The notes: generated from the letters alone by a model not told the origin. Numbered from the stretch's first letter, positions 45,988-55,760 are shown. The stretch is DNA of 64,000 nucleotides from Cytidiella melzeri (GCA_022592445.1 JABYQR010000221.1:1-64000), one strand, 5' to 3'. Made by a program: numbers and translations.

Positions 45988-46005
45988 CCCTCGCGGTGGG
46001 CTCCA
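45988..46005 (-). other. B primer-binding site, tRNA type
   Basis: Three bases after the 5' LTR terminus (minus strand) is TGGAGCCCACCGCGAGGG, which begins TGG as expected for pairing with a tRNA 3' CCA end. I cannot name the tRNA. It contrasts with the self-priming site of element A. Confidence 0.5.
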
Positions 46006-46008
46006 AAA

Positions 46009-47838
46009 TGAGACACTGAGTCACGCTTCAAACTAAAAACAACCTTACAGACAACACAACCAACCACGAAGTGGGAATAGAAGTGTAAAGGTGTGGAAGC
46101 GCGGAAGTGTTAAAGTAATGCGAGGTGGTCTAAGAGTCCTAGTTTTACCTGTGCTAAAAGAGCGACAAGGTTTTAGTGATGTAGTTTATATGAAGGGAGC
46201 TAGACGGGCAACTACCACGCGTATCGCGGGTAAAAGGCAAGTCGGCGCGGTGAAAGCGAAGGAGTTATGGCGCGGCTCAAAGAGAACGCGCGGGAGATGT
46301 CGCGACTTGTAGGAAAACGGCGCGCGGAGAGACGCAGAAGATAAACGCAGGCGCAATATGAATCTCGAACACAAAACGCGGTCGCTGGTGAAGATGAAGT
46401 AGTCGCTGTAAAACGCAGGCGCAGTGAAAGTGAACGCAGTAAGCTCGACGCAGTGAAGGTGAAACGCAACGCAGTAATGCAGTAAAATAACGCAGTTAAA
46501 AAGCAAACACAGTATAACGAAGCCGAAAGGAAACGTAAGAGAAAGATAAACTAATGGCGCGCGGGTCGCAGCGGAAGGCTATGTGAGATCGCCATCAATT
46601 GGACTTGGCAGACTGCGCGCGGGGGCGGTAGTGTAGAACCACACCTCCCGAGCGGCGATGCGTATTACAGGCGAACGCGTGGCCAACGACGACGTTGGTA
46701 GAGCTGGTAAGATTGAACTGCACTAGTTCGCACTCGTGATCCTCGCATTCAAAGTTTGGAGATAGCCAGCAATCTGGGTGCGGCGCGCGCGGGCGATCGC
46801 AATCGAGCGGGACGAAAGGTCCTGTACGTAGGGGAATTGGGTGGTCGCTCTGAGTGTCGCAATAGGAGCAGTTATCAAGCGAGTCCGCGACGGAGGCAAC
46901 GGACGACGCTGGCGAGGGTGATTTAGGAGTTGATCTCTCAGGGGAGACCGTAGGCACTGCTGAGGGCTCTGGCGGCGGTGTGGGCGCGGGGATGATGGGA
47001 TAACGGCGTAGAACCTCGCGCGGGCGCGGGCTGTAAGGGCAGCAACCGTTGGGTAAGTGGGGGACAGTGGGACAGCAACGGCAGACTGGAGGCGGGTTGT
47101 CGTTGTTAGGTGCCGCGTACATAAACGTGGAAGAGGTCGCAATGAGTCAACGCAGAAGAAGCTACAGCTATGGGCACGACGAGACTCCCTCGACGCGAAC
47201 GCAAAGCGTAAAGTGAACTCTGGAAACTGGGGTGGGGATTTATTGATTTTCTACGCAGTACAAACAACACCTTTATATATATCCTAAAGACCCTCTCCTA
47301 AACCTTTCCTTCTATGGCCTAAACCCAAACGCGAGAGCGAGGAAACGGGGTGGCAGAATACTTCCGTCTGCGGAGGCAAAATGCCCAGCGGGTCGACGCC
47401 CGGCGGGACACAGCGTTGGTCGACGCGGAGTAGCGGCGCGCGCCCTTGCGCTGAAGAGGCGCCAACCGTCGCGAGCAGGTGATGAGGCGCCGTCCAAGAG
47501 TTGCACAGCGTGGCGTGATAGGAGTCTTCCTGAAACGGGGTTCGCGCGTCAAGTTTCTTCTACCGTTGGTCCGACCCGCGTCCGAAACTCTTGGTGGCTG
47601 TCCGGCCCATGCTCCGATGCAAAAGGGGCGTGTCTGTGAGTCAGAGTTCGGTGCAACTCCTCGGCCTCGGATGTTTCCGGCACGTTGCTGCTCCTTGTCC
47701 AGTGTTCGGATCCTCGGCGAACTCCTCGTGCCCGTGACGCTGGGAAAGTGGAGGGACTTGCTGCTCAGGATGACGCGGGCCGCGCAAATGGCGGGCTGCT
47801 GCCGGGTCTCCGCGCCTAGCCGATTTTCTGGCGTATCA
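46009..47838 (-). repeat. B element 5' LTR
   Basis: This is an 1830-bp LTR in minus orientation. A TATA-like tatatata lies near 47273, and the 175-codon ORF starts ~150 nt downstream of it. The outer neighbour is A2 gag, with acgc at 47839-47842 (gcgt on the minus strand). Confidence 0.92.
46595..47122 (-). CDS. B LTR-encoded 175-aa Cys-rich protein
   Basis: This is an intact ORF from ATG to stop, wholly inside the 5' LTR of B. The order of motifs is CRCCPTVPHLPNG with a further Cys (CCPY), a Pro/Ser/Thr-rich linker (PAPTPPPEPSA, SPERSTPKS), NCSYCDTQSDHPIPL, GPFVPLDCD, then PHPDCWLSP, HECELVQFNL and FACNTHRRSGGVVLHYR. Paired Cys (C-x2-C twice) and later Cys/His could bind metal. The length is exactly conserved in three other copies. 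It is placed just downstream of the LTR promoter, so it would be the first ORF on the transcript. I recognise no family. Confidence 0.6.
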   Translation of the reverse strand: MYAAPNNDNPPPVCRCCPTVPHLPNGCCPYSPRPREVLRRYPIIPAPTPPPEPSAVPTVSPERSTPKSPSPASSVASVADSLDNCSYCDTQSDHPIPLRTGPFVPLDCDRPRAPHPDCWLSPNFECEDHECELVQFNLTSSTNVVVGHAFACNTHRRSGGVVLHYRPRAQSAKSN

Positions 47839-48746
47839 ACGCGCTTAAGGTACTCCGTACTCAAGCTCGACTTGAGACGGTCGAAAAGATCCTGCTGGCT
47901 CCAGCCAGTGCGAGGGGCCCAGGTCTCGAACTCCGAGATGTGGGCGGCAAATGTCTTGTTACCCTGCTTCATGCCGGTAACCTTAGTCTTGGCCTCCATG
48001 ACCACGTCAATAGGCTCAAACTTGGCTTTGAAAGCCTCAATAAACGTATCCCAGCTGTTGCCAAAAGCTGGTTTGCTACTGGCCAGCTCCTCAATATGAG
48101 GGCGAGCCCAGTCGGCAGTGTCGTCCTGCATAAACGACAAGGCGCTGGTGATGAGTCTGTGAGGATCAGAGATCCTCGCGCCATTATTGTCCACCCGGAC
48201 CTGGCCTTGCGCGTCTTGCTGGAAGAACGCTTTTCCTTGATTTTGCGCCCATACTATGAACGCGTGGCGGAAGAGCCGGGCTTCCGACGATGTTTTCCCC
48301 TTGAAGGAGACGTGTTTCTCGACGATGCTTCTTTCCCGAGAAGCGTGGGTAGCAGCGGCAACCGCTGGTGCCTGTGCAGCTGCAAGTGCAGCCACCTGAT
48401 TGATAAGGTCAACCATCCTTTGTGTCAGGACGCCCAACATATTTAGGACGTCCTGCTGGCTCAGGTTGGCAACTGGGGCAGCTGGAGCAGCGGGGGCAGC
48501 GGGCTGGTTGGGGTCCATGTCTTCTTGGGTGATGAGACGACAATTTTCTTCGGTCGGAGTCTGGTGGTGCTCAAAATATTCGCTGTTGACCGCTTCTGTT
48601 GGGTCTGCCTGAGTGTACCGATTTGGGCACGGTTGTTTGTCACACTCGTAGAATATGCCTTCGTAGAAGTGATCGTCGGTGACTGCTCTCGAATTGAAGA
48701 AGTGTATGCAATTTTCACAAGGAAGACTGGACGACGTGGTGGGCAA
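47839..48746 (-). pseudogene. A2 gag, truncated by the B LTR
   Basis: This is the better-preserved A gag. It probably starts at MDPNQPAAPAAPAAP (near 48516), although the frame is open from 48746 (MPTTSSSLPCENCIHFF). It reads through LSQQDVLNMLGVLTQRMVDL, a capsid-like region (HAFIVWAQNQGKAFFQQDA, FMQDDTADWARPHIEEL, KFEPIDVVMEAKTKVTGMKQ) to FDRLKSSLSTEYLKRV, where the B LTR starts (47838). The zinc knuckles are lost. The open frame continues by chance into antisense LTR to 47319, and that tail is not gag. Confidence 0.8.
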
Positions 48747-48759
48747 ACTATGGATCTAT

Positions 48760-49488
48760 CTAAATCCACTTGAAATAGCTATCACTATTTACTACGTTAA
48801 GTTGTGCGAGGACTTTGTCGTAGTTTTTACGAAGCTGCTTAAATGAAACTTTCCCAATTGCTTTGCAACCCCAGTCTAAGAGCTGCCACTCGCGGTCTGC
48901 TGTGACAAGTGCAAGATTGTCGATTCGGTTGAGGAAACAATTAACCTTGTTGACAAGGTGAAGCAGCGCGCGACGGTGGTCAGGGTTGGCGCGGTTCAGG
49001 AGTTCTTCAAGCTCCGTGAGAGCTTGCAGGCGAGTGCGGACGGTGGTGAGTTTTGGCCTGAAGATACCAACAAGATCTACTGGCGACAACTTTTTAAAGT
49101 CGATGAGTACCGGTTTGGGTGCTGCGGGGGCGGGAGTTGGTGCAGGGAGTTTTGCTAGTCGCTCTGCGAGAGTGAGCTTGTGGATGTGTTGCTCGGCTAA
49201 GGTGCGGTCACGCTCCTCAGCAGCTCGTTCTCCGTATGCTCGTGCGGAGGCACAAAGTTGTAGATTTTCCTCGTAAGAGGGGACGGTGAGGGTGATGCCT
49301 TTGACAGGCGGCTTCTTGGACACGTACTTCGCGACGGTGACCAGGTCTTTGTCAGACCAGCGATGAGGTTGACCACTCTTACGCTTTTCAGCGAGAGCGT
49401 CAAGGAAAGATGGTGGAAGACTCCTCTTGGGCTGAGGCTCAGTGGTAGGGAGGGTCTTGGAGAAACGGGGGCGCGTGTCTTTAGGCAC
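48760..49488 (-). CDS. A2 ORF0, intact 242-codon ORF upstream of gag
   Basis: The ORF lies between the primer site and gag of A2, from MPKDTRPRFSKTL to SDSYFKWI and a TAG stop 14 nt before the gag-side frame opens. The sequence contains PSFLDALAEKRKSGQPHRWS, LVTVAKYVSKKPPVKGITL, a helical Ala/Glu/Arg-rich part (YGERAAEERDRTLAEQ), a Pro/Ala linker and a second helical half (VRTRLQALTELEELLNRANP, WQLLDWGCKAIGKVSFKQL). A1 has a decayed copy in the same place, so it is a family trait. It may be an N-terminal part of gag separated by a stop, or an accessory protein. No domain is recognised. Confidence 0.65.
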   Translation of the reverse strand: MPKDTRPRFSKTLPTTEPQPKRSLPPSFLDALAEKRKSGQPHRWSDKDLVTVAKYVSKKPPVKGITLTVPSYEENLQLCASARAYGERAAEERDRTLAEQHIHKLTLAERLAKLPAPTPAPAAPKPVLIDFKKLSPVDLVGIFRPKLTTVRTRLQALTELEELLNRANPDHRRALLHLVNKVNCFLNRIDNLALVTADREWQLLDWGCKAIGKVSFKQLRKNYDKVLAQLNVVNSDSYFKWI

Positions 49489-49622
49489 TAAACGATGCGC
49501 AGGGGGTAGAAACGGACGACGTAAGTGTAGCTCAACGGTATGAGAAGACCGGAGACGTACTCGTCAAACAGGAATAAACTTTTTTAAACGGTGGGAATGG
49601 GGGAACCCAGGGTTTCACAACG

Positions 49623-49632
49623 ATCTCGACCT
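49623..49632 (-). other. A2 self-priming primer-binding site
   Basis: On the minus strand aggtcgagat follows the 5' LTR after two bases (tt). It is the exact complement of atctcgacct in the same LTR (49841-49850), which lies ~34 nt after the TATA box, where the transcript should begin. Confidence 0.6.
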
Positions 49633-49634
49633 AA

Positions 49635-50392
49635 TGACACGGAGACAAGGCTTGACGTGACAGACAGGGACACGAAGTGGATATCGACGAGGATGTGGTG
49701 GCATGCGTGTAGCACAGTGCTCTCACCAGCTATCAGACTTTATACAAGTTATCTAGCCCAGTAAAGACCAAGTTAGTATTGGGTACTACCAGCTATGTAG
49801 TACAGAGGGGGTTTGCTTACCTAGCCCAGTAAAGACCAAGAGGTCGAGATGGGGGCTAGGAGCGTACATGCAGCAGTATATATAGACTTCAGAGACCTGC
49901 GCATAGACCATGTTGAGGGCAGGCTTTGCAAGAAGCCGTGTGAACGAAGAACAAAAGAACTACCTAAAGGAGAACAATAGCTACTGTCTAGACCTTGCCA
50001 AGAACTCTACCCGTGAGAGAATCTATTTAAAAGGAGACCAACTATTGTATTCCATTCCCACACCTGTGAGAACATCCTTCCATAAAGAGAACAATAAGGA
50101 AAGAACAAAAGGAGTCCATGTGAACGGTATCTATGACGTCAAACCCTAGCTATGGGCTGAGCCATGTGCTTGTAGCCATGTGGTCTTACTTAAGCTAAGT
50201 CACATGCCAGTGTGACGTAGTAGCAAGTAATGTGACCGTGTGGAGCGTCTAAGCCACGTGATACGGGCGCTTAATAGACGTGCAAAGGAGTTTGTGCAGA
50301 GAAGGTTGCAACTGAGCTGCAGCCCGGAGTTTTACAGATAAAAACAAGAGGTAAATTGCGAAAATTAAGGGCTAGTCAGGCCATCCATGACA
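49635..50392 (-). repeat. A2 5' LTR
   Basis: This is a 758-bp LTR in minus orientation. Its right flank cccca (50393-50397) continues as aaagtgtgggaa, which is the left half of repeat D. The right half of repeat D is at 13837. Confidence 0.93.
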
Positions 50393-50870
50393 CCCCAAAG
50401 TGTGGGAATTTGATGGGGTAATACGTGTGGTAATAAATTTTGTAACAGTGTGGTGTAATGATTTGATGGTGTTTCATTTGGTTTGTTATTCACTCTACAA
50501 ATGCGTGTGATAAGCTGAATCTTCCATCAAAAATCTGTTTTTGTATTTTGTATTGAACACATGTACATAAATAGACACAAATTTTACATCATCAGATAGT
50601 CCTGCCCCTCAGCAACACACAGACATAAAAATCTTCTTGGATGAACCCAACGTTGGGGATATACAGTCAATATACTGATAAAAGTTGCTCAGACTCCGTT
50701 TGGAACCCCGCTGATCTTTTACTTGCAGGTTATCACATGGTTTTTGGCTATCCATTTGTACCAATCACATAGTTTGCAAGCAGCTGCCGCCGCATTGGGC
50801 CAATTTCCCCTCTCACTGATGGCAACTAGCGTTAGCAGGGCCGGCAAGCGGCAAGTACGATTCCTGAAGA
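50393..50870 (+). repeat. Repeat D fragment (partner of 13837-14186)
   Basis: The fragment starts ccccaaagtgtgggaat directly at the A2 LTR edge, as at 19916-19932 in the uninterrupted copy. Toward the right it contains the segment shared with positions 1-60 (caagcagctgccgccgcat) and an inverted match to 21716-21756. Confidence 0.6.
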
Positions 50871-51255
50871 CTTGATACATTTTTCACAATATCATAAATA
50901 TCAATAAATCAGAATTCAATATCACGCAGGTTATACATTTCTCACAATATCATAGATATTAATGTATTAGATGTCATTATTGCGCAGGTATCTTAAACAT
51001 CACAAGATGTGCAAATTGCTACAGTACTGGTCCGACTGTGTTTTGCTGTTGCCAACATGTGCAGTTTACACCATTCATGTTTCCATCATATTCAGTATGT
51101 CTAACTGTACTTATACCATTGTCGAACCACAAATCTCCGTTATCACTGACTATACGAGATGTATAGTGATTATTTCCATAGTAAATGATGCCACACAGTT
51201 TATAATTGTATCCACTAACGTGAATAACATGTTGAAACCTGACAACCAGTTCTTC
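50871..51255. other. AT-rich spacer, no supported gene
   Basis: A short direct repeat (cacaatatcata-atat-aat near 50890 and 50945) is the only structure seen. Confidence 0.4.
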
Positions 51256-52112
51256 CTATGTACACATTGCAATGAACACTGGTGCATGATCAAATTTGTA
51301 TATATTCTTCATTACGCTGTGACAGTCACTGCATTTCTTTCTAGACTTTGTTCTCAGTAGAGCTGCCATCCATGCAGATGCAGTTTGAGCATTACACGGT
51401 CCTGCTCGTTTTGCTTTATTTCTCCATGCAGACTTTGTACATCGCCACATTAGAGAGTTGGAAAATAAGCTAGAAGAATTTTCATTTCAACATACAATGC
51501 AGTACACAGTTTTGACAATATGGCTAACACCAGGTTTCAGTAGAAATTCATATAATTCTCTAACATTATTGCCTGTTGTACTGATTGAGGACATACATGG
51601 ATCTTTACAATGAAATGCAAGCTGTATACGGTCTCAAGCTTTTTTTTCATCTGAGTCAAGATGTACACCTTAAACATGTCACAAAATATTTTCAAATATT
51701 CATTTGTTGTTGGTGTCAATTTACACCATTCTTCTGGTGTATACCTCATAATGCTTAATATAATAGTGAACAGACTATCAAATGCACAGCTATGTGTTTG
51801 ACCATTCCATACAAAGCCCATAGGGCCATTGAATACAGGTATTCAGTCATTGATATTTGTTTTCTGCCGTTTACATGGCTGGGTGGAACTTTCCAGACAT
51901 TAAGTTACTTTGAGTCTACACTGTTTATGAATACAAACACCCTTGGGTAATTTTCTTCTGAAACACAATCTTGTAATCTCATCTAGCAATGCTAACTCTC
52001 GGAAATCCTGTTTCAAATATCTAGACAATCCCCTAGTCATGTGTTTATCTGAGAAATCTTGAGCAATAACAGTACCCTGGTATGATGAACCTCTTGATGA
52101 GGAAGTGTACAT
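51256..52112 (-). pseudogene. Degenerate ORFs with a cysteine-protease-like box
   Basis: Three minus frames follow in order: 51900-52112, 51537-51821 and 51256-51450. The middle one has FVWNGQTHSCAFDSLFTIIL, which resembles the Cys box of ubiquitin-specific-protease-like sequences. The last has GPCNAQTASAWMAALL and a C-x2-C pair (KKCSDCHSV), as in a zinc ribbon, followed by YKFDHAPVFIAM. I recall such Cys-box plus ribbon combinations in mushroom transposon-related ORFs. Stops and frame changes separate the pieces. The function is inferred from short motifs only. Confidence 0.35.
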
Positions 52113-52145
52113 AGACTGGTTACCACAACAAAGTCCACGTATGGC

Positions 52146-52850
52146 TCATTGCCAAATATTCAGACACTCGAGTGCGTTTGCTGCCGCTAAGAGGTCTAGC
52201 CAATTCTCCCAAGCGTAGCGATCTTGTGAGTGGACACTAGACATGAGAGGATTGAGGGTGATTCAGAAAGCTGGAGGGGCAACAGGCTCACCTGGTGTAC
52301 AAGAACTGGAGCAGGCATTCAAACTCATTTATACAGATATTTGAGAATCGGATCGTGTTCTTGTTGTGTATGCCGAGGGAGGAGTCTCGAGAGAATATTT
52401 CTTGAAAATGAGCCGATTTGCGTTCAAGGAAAGAGCGGTGTATCCAGAAGAGACAGCCATCTACCTGGAAGCTGTATTCAATCAGTAACACATTCAATCA
52501 TTATGCCACAAAAACTTACTTCAACAACGACTAAGGTATCGGTGAGGTAGAATTGACTGTGCCTCTGCTTGGAAGAAGCAGTTGGAATGCGACTGAAGGA
52601 GCTCAGTGCCAATCAAAGAGAGGGCGGGGTGTCCATAGTGAGGCTAGTCACTGCTGGACTGCAGGCACGAGAAGAGAAGTGATCGACGGCAACATTTTCT
52701 GCAGTGAGCTTCAATTCCGAGTGGGTCGAGGGCAAGTCACTGAAACTGACAGGAGAAGTGTCAGGTGTTTTGAGCTCATGCTCAAGTAGAGCAGATTCAT
52801 GAGTCTTCAAAGAGCGGTTGGAGAAGTTTGACTGAGCTACTAGCAAACGA
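52146..52850 (-). CDS. BTB/POZ domain protein gene, short or truncated
   Basis: Exons on the minus strand are a start near 52846 (MLVAQSNFSNRSLKTHESAL, Ser/Thr-rich), then an exon 52471-52291 with the BTB core. The core reads FQVDGCLFWIHRSFLERKSA, HFQEIFSRDSS, then NTIRFSNICINEFECLLQFL. An intron (52290-52237, gtgagc...gtctag) leads to a last exon SVHSQDRYAWENWLDLLAAA ending in a stop at 52146. BTB domains mediate dimerisation and adaptor functions. Similar small-exon BTB genes are abundant in mushrooms. Typical members continue for 150-200 residues after this point, so this gene may be truncated. The exon between 52850 and 52471 is uncertain. Confidence 0.6.
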
Positions 52851-53044
52851 AAGGTAGTACTATTGCGTTAGGGGTAGGGAGTAGGAATGTTTTGTATACA
52901 TGAGGGAAGTCTCTGCGAACAAAACATTTCAAGCGGAAGCGGCAAGGACGGCAAACAATGATAGTGAGACAGGAGTGATGAAAGGGAAAAGGTGAGGCGA
53001 ATGACGTCAGGGTAACCCAGATGTCATCTACCATCTGGAGACGT

Positions 53045-54359
53045 TGATACGCCCGGAAATCGGCTAGGCGCGGAGACCCGGCAGCAGCCCGCCATTTGCG
53101 CGGCCCGCGTCATCCTGAGCGGCAAGTCCCTCCACTTTCCCAGCGTCACGGGCACGAGGAGTTCACCGAGGTCACGAGGAGTCCGCCGAGGATCCGAGGA
53201 CTTGACAAGGAGCAACGCGCCGGAAACATCTGAGGCCGAGGAATTGCACCGAGCTCTGACACACAGACACGCCCCTTTTGCATCGGAGCATGGGCCGGCC
53301 AGCCACCAAGTGTTTCGGACGCGGGTCGGACCAATGGTAGAAGAAACTTGACGTGCGAACCCCGTTTCAGGAAGGCTCCTATCACGCCACGCTGTGCAAC
53401 TCTTGGACGGCGCCTCATCACCTGCTCGCGATGGTTGGCGCCTCTTCAGCGCAAGTGCGCGCGCCGCTACTCCGCGTTGACCAATGCTGTGTCCTGCCGG
53501 GCATCGACTCGCTGGACATTTTGCCTCCGCAGACGGAAGTATTCTGCCACCCTGTTTCCTCGCTCTCGCGTTTGGTTTTAGGACATAGAAGAAAAGGTTT
53601 AGGAGAGGGTCTTTAGGGTTTATAAAAAGGTGTTGCTTGTACTGCGTAGAAGATCAATCAATCCCCACCCCAGTTTCCAGAGTTCACTTTACGCTTTGCG
53701 CTCACGTCGAGGAAGTCTCTTCGTGCCCATAGCTGTAGCTTCTTCTGCGTTGTCTCACTGCGACTTCTTTCAAGTTTATGTTCGCTGCGTCTACCAACGA
53801 CAACCCGCCTCGAGTCTGCCGCTACTGTCCCACCGTTCCCCACCTACCCGACGGTCGCTGCCCATACTGCCCGTGCCCGTGCGAGGTTCTACGCCATTAC
53901 CCCATCATCCCCGTGCCCACGCCACCGCCAGAACCCTCAGCAGCGCCTACGGTCTCCCCTGAGAGATCAACTCCTAAATCATCCTTGCCAGCGTCGTCCG
54001 TCGCCTCCGTCGCGGACTCGCTTGATAACTGCTCTTACTGCAATACTCAGAGTGATCACCCAATTCCCCTACGTTCAGGACCTTTTGTCCCGCTTGACTG
54101 TGATTGCCTGCGCGCGCCGCACCCAGATTGTTGGCTGTCCCCAGACTTTGAAGGCGAGGGCCACGAGTGCGAACTAGTGCAGTTCAATCTTACCAGCTCT
54201 ACCAACGTCGTCGTTGGCCACGCATTCGCCTGCAATACGCACCGCCGTTTGGGAAGTGTTGTTCTACACTACCGCCCCCACGCGCAGTCTGTCGAGTCAA
54301 ATTGACTGCGATCTCACATAGCCTTGCGCTGCGACCCGCGCTCCATTAGTTTATCTTTG
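53045..54359 (+). repeat. B LTR, 3'-truncated
   Basis: The LTR begins TGATACGCC after acgt (53041-53044) and follows the B LTR to gtttatcttt at 54359, then changes to unrelated sequence. The last ~500 bp, including the 3' terminus, are missing, so no right duplication can be read. Confidence 0.88.
53778..54305 (+). CDS. B LTR-encoded 175-aa Cys-rich protein
   Basis: This is an intact 175-codon ORF in the truncated B LTR. The same order of motifs holds: CRYCPTVPHLPDG with CPYC, NCSYCNTQSDHP, PLDCDCLRAPHPDCW, HECELVQFNL, FACNTHRRLG. Relative to the 58127 copy it has about 20 substitutions but no indel, and it has gained extra Cys residues. Confidence 0.55.
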   Translation: MFAASTNDNPPRVCRYCPTVPHLPDGRCPYCPCPCEVLRHYPIIPVPTPPPEPSAAPTVSPERSTPKSSLPASSVASVADSLDNCSYCNTQSDHPIPLRSGPFVPLDCDCLRAPHPDCWLSPDFEGEGHECELVQFNLTSSTNVVVGHAFACNTHRRLGSVVLHYRPHAQSVESN

Positions 54360-55760
54360 CTTCAGATGCAGCATTGTTGCATCATAGAACATCTGGTCAT
54401 GCCACAGCGTGCTCTTTGATCCTGGCTTTACACCTCTGAGTAGTCTAGAGTGTACAAAAATGAATGTGCTGTCGAAGAAGTGAGATGACGGCCGGTGTCA
54501 AGAAGTCCTCACGAGGAACTTCCGTACGCAGGGCGCTCGCGAGTGCCGGCTCTGATGTACCTATCGGAGTGCGCGTACTCAACCTAATGACACGAAGTGT
54601 CCATAACCTCAGAGTAAAGGTCAAACCCTGTATATTCACCTAATGACACGAAGTGTCAATACTTTACAAGAGTGAGTACAATACAACTACAAAGATATAG
54701 AGCAGACTTACACCTCAGAGTAAAGGTCGAACTCTGAGGGTACATGGTACCACGGCCAGTCCGTATATCTATGTCCGTGAGTAGCTAGTCGTACAGGAGA
54801 CGGAAGCATCGAGAGATGATGATGGACGGAAAAGTAGTAGTATACAGACGCCGAGAAGCGCGTCAGAACCGTGACAGGAGAGAACGCGCAGAATATTCAA
54901 CACCGTGGTGTCCGCAAATTCGTCTTGTGCACGACGTTTTTTCCATCCACAGGATTTGAACAACTCAACGGGTGTATTACAAAACTAAACACATTTTTGG
55001 CCGTATCGACCAAGAGCCAAACTGCCTCAGCCTGAGCACGGACTTCCTCTGGTATCTCTGTGAATACTCTCATCATTAACAGCTCAGCTCAGGACCACGG
55101 CCATCGCGTAATGTTCAGGGGACGACACACAGGTCTCCGTCTCGACAACAATCATCCTCGTCGCGCTCAGCTCCTTCACGTCGATTAAATCCTCATGTTC
55201 TGATACAGCCGGACACGGCAAACCTTCACCCGTACGTCTCTCCCATATCTCCAATGCCATACCTCAAAAGTTCACTGCATGAGTTTTGCCCTCCCATGGA
55301 GCACCAAGGTGATGGAGAGTACAACAGATAGACATGGATATGGAATCAAACAGCGTATGGAGTTCTCCAAATTCTCAACATAGTGGACAGGACATCGGTG
55401 GTAGAGTCCTATTGCATGTCTCTGGTTTGATTGTGTTCACTGAGAGTGAGGATAGGATGAGAGCTGGAGAACCGCGAGAATGAATGAGGAGAGTACCGAG
55501 GCGTGTGCGCAGTTGAGCAGACCTGAGACTTCCAACTGTATTGGTCCGACAACTTTGGCACAATGACGTTGCTCGACTGCAGATCGGGATGGCGGACACG
55601 GAAACAACGGAGGGCTGAGTGCTCGGGGACAAGGGACGTTGCAATGGCAGCGTAGTGTTTGAGATGCTCAATGTGGTCACGCGATGACTACTCTTTATAA
55701 TTGTAGAGCTGTTTTCTTTCTGTAATAACAAAGTGGAATATGTGTGTGAGGGGTAGAGGC
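54360..55760. other. No supported gene; two palindromic tgacac-gaa-gtgtca sites
   Basis: cctaatgacacgaagtgtc occurs at 54583-54601 and 54639-54657. Each contains an inverted repeat (TGACAC/GTGTCA, 3-nt centre), and each is associated with a cctcagagtaaaggtc repeat (54607, 54713). Minus ORFs at 55375-55773 and 54445-54639 lack motifs. Confidence 0.5.

Larger units (their letters stand above)
37600..47838 (-). mobile_element. LTR retrotransposon B, near full length
   Basis: This is a 10.2 kb minus-strand Ty3/gypsy element. The 5' LTR is 46009-47838, followed by a primer site and gag, a protease tail, RT, RNase H and integrase (45570 down to about 41428). Next come a polypurine-like tract (40905-40920), an oppositely oriented spliced gene (39034-40685), a second identical polypurine tract (38832-38847) and the 3' LTR at 37600-38829. 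I see no chromodomain. The pol frames are interrupted and part of gag and the protease active site are missing, so it is not autonomous. Confidence 0.88.
31516..50392 (-). mobile_element. LTR retrotransposon A2 with nested B insertions, internally inverted
   Basis: The A2 outer LTRs are 31516-32274 and 49635-50392, in minus orientation. A sequence occupies 32275-33815 (integrase, -), 35672-37599 (RT and RNase H, wrongly +) and 47839-49634 (gag and ORF0, -). B sequence fills the gaps. About 1 kb of A between mid-gag and the protease end is missing at the B junction. The outer flanks ctaaa and cccca do not match each other, but each matches an A1 flank in reverse complement. Confidence 0.9.

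Noticed and set aside
37600..47838. B as a chromovirus
   Set aside because: After the integrase C-terminus (41428) there is no FLVKWEGY-type chromodomain before the polypurine tract.
53045..54359. B copy as a complete solo LTR
   Set aside because: The last ~500 bp and the TCTCA terminus are absent, so only the left 4-bp flank can be read.
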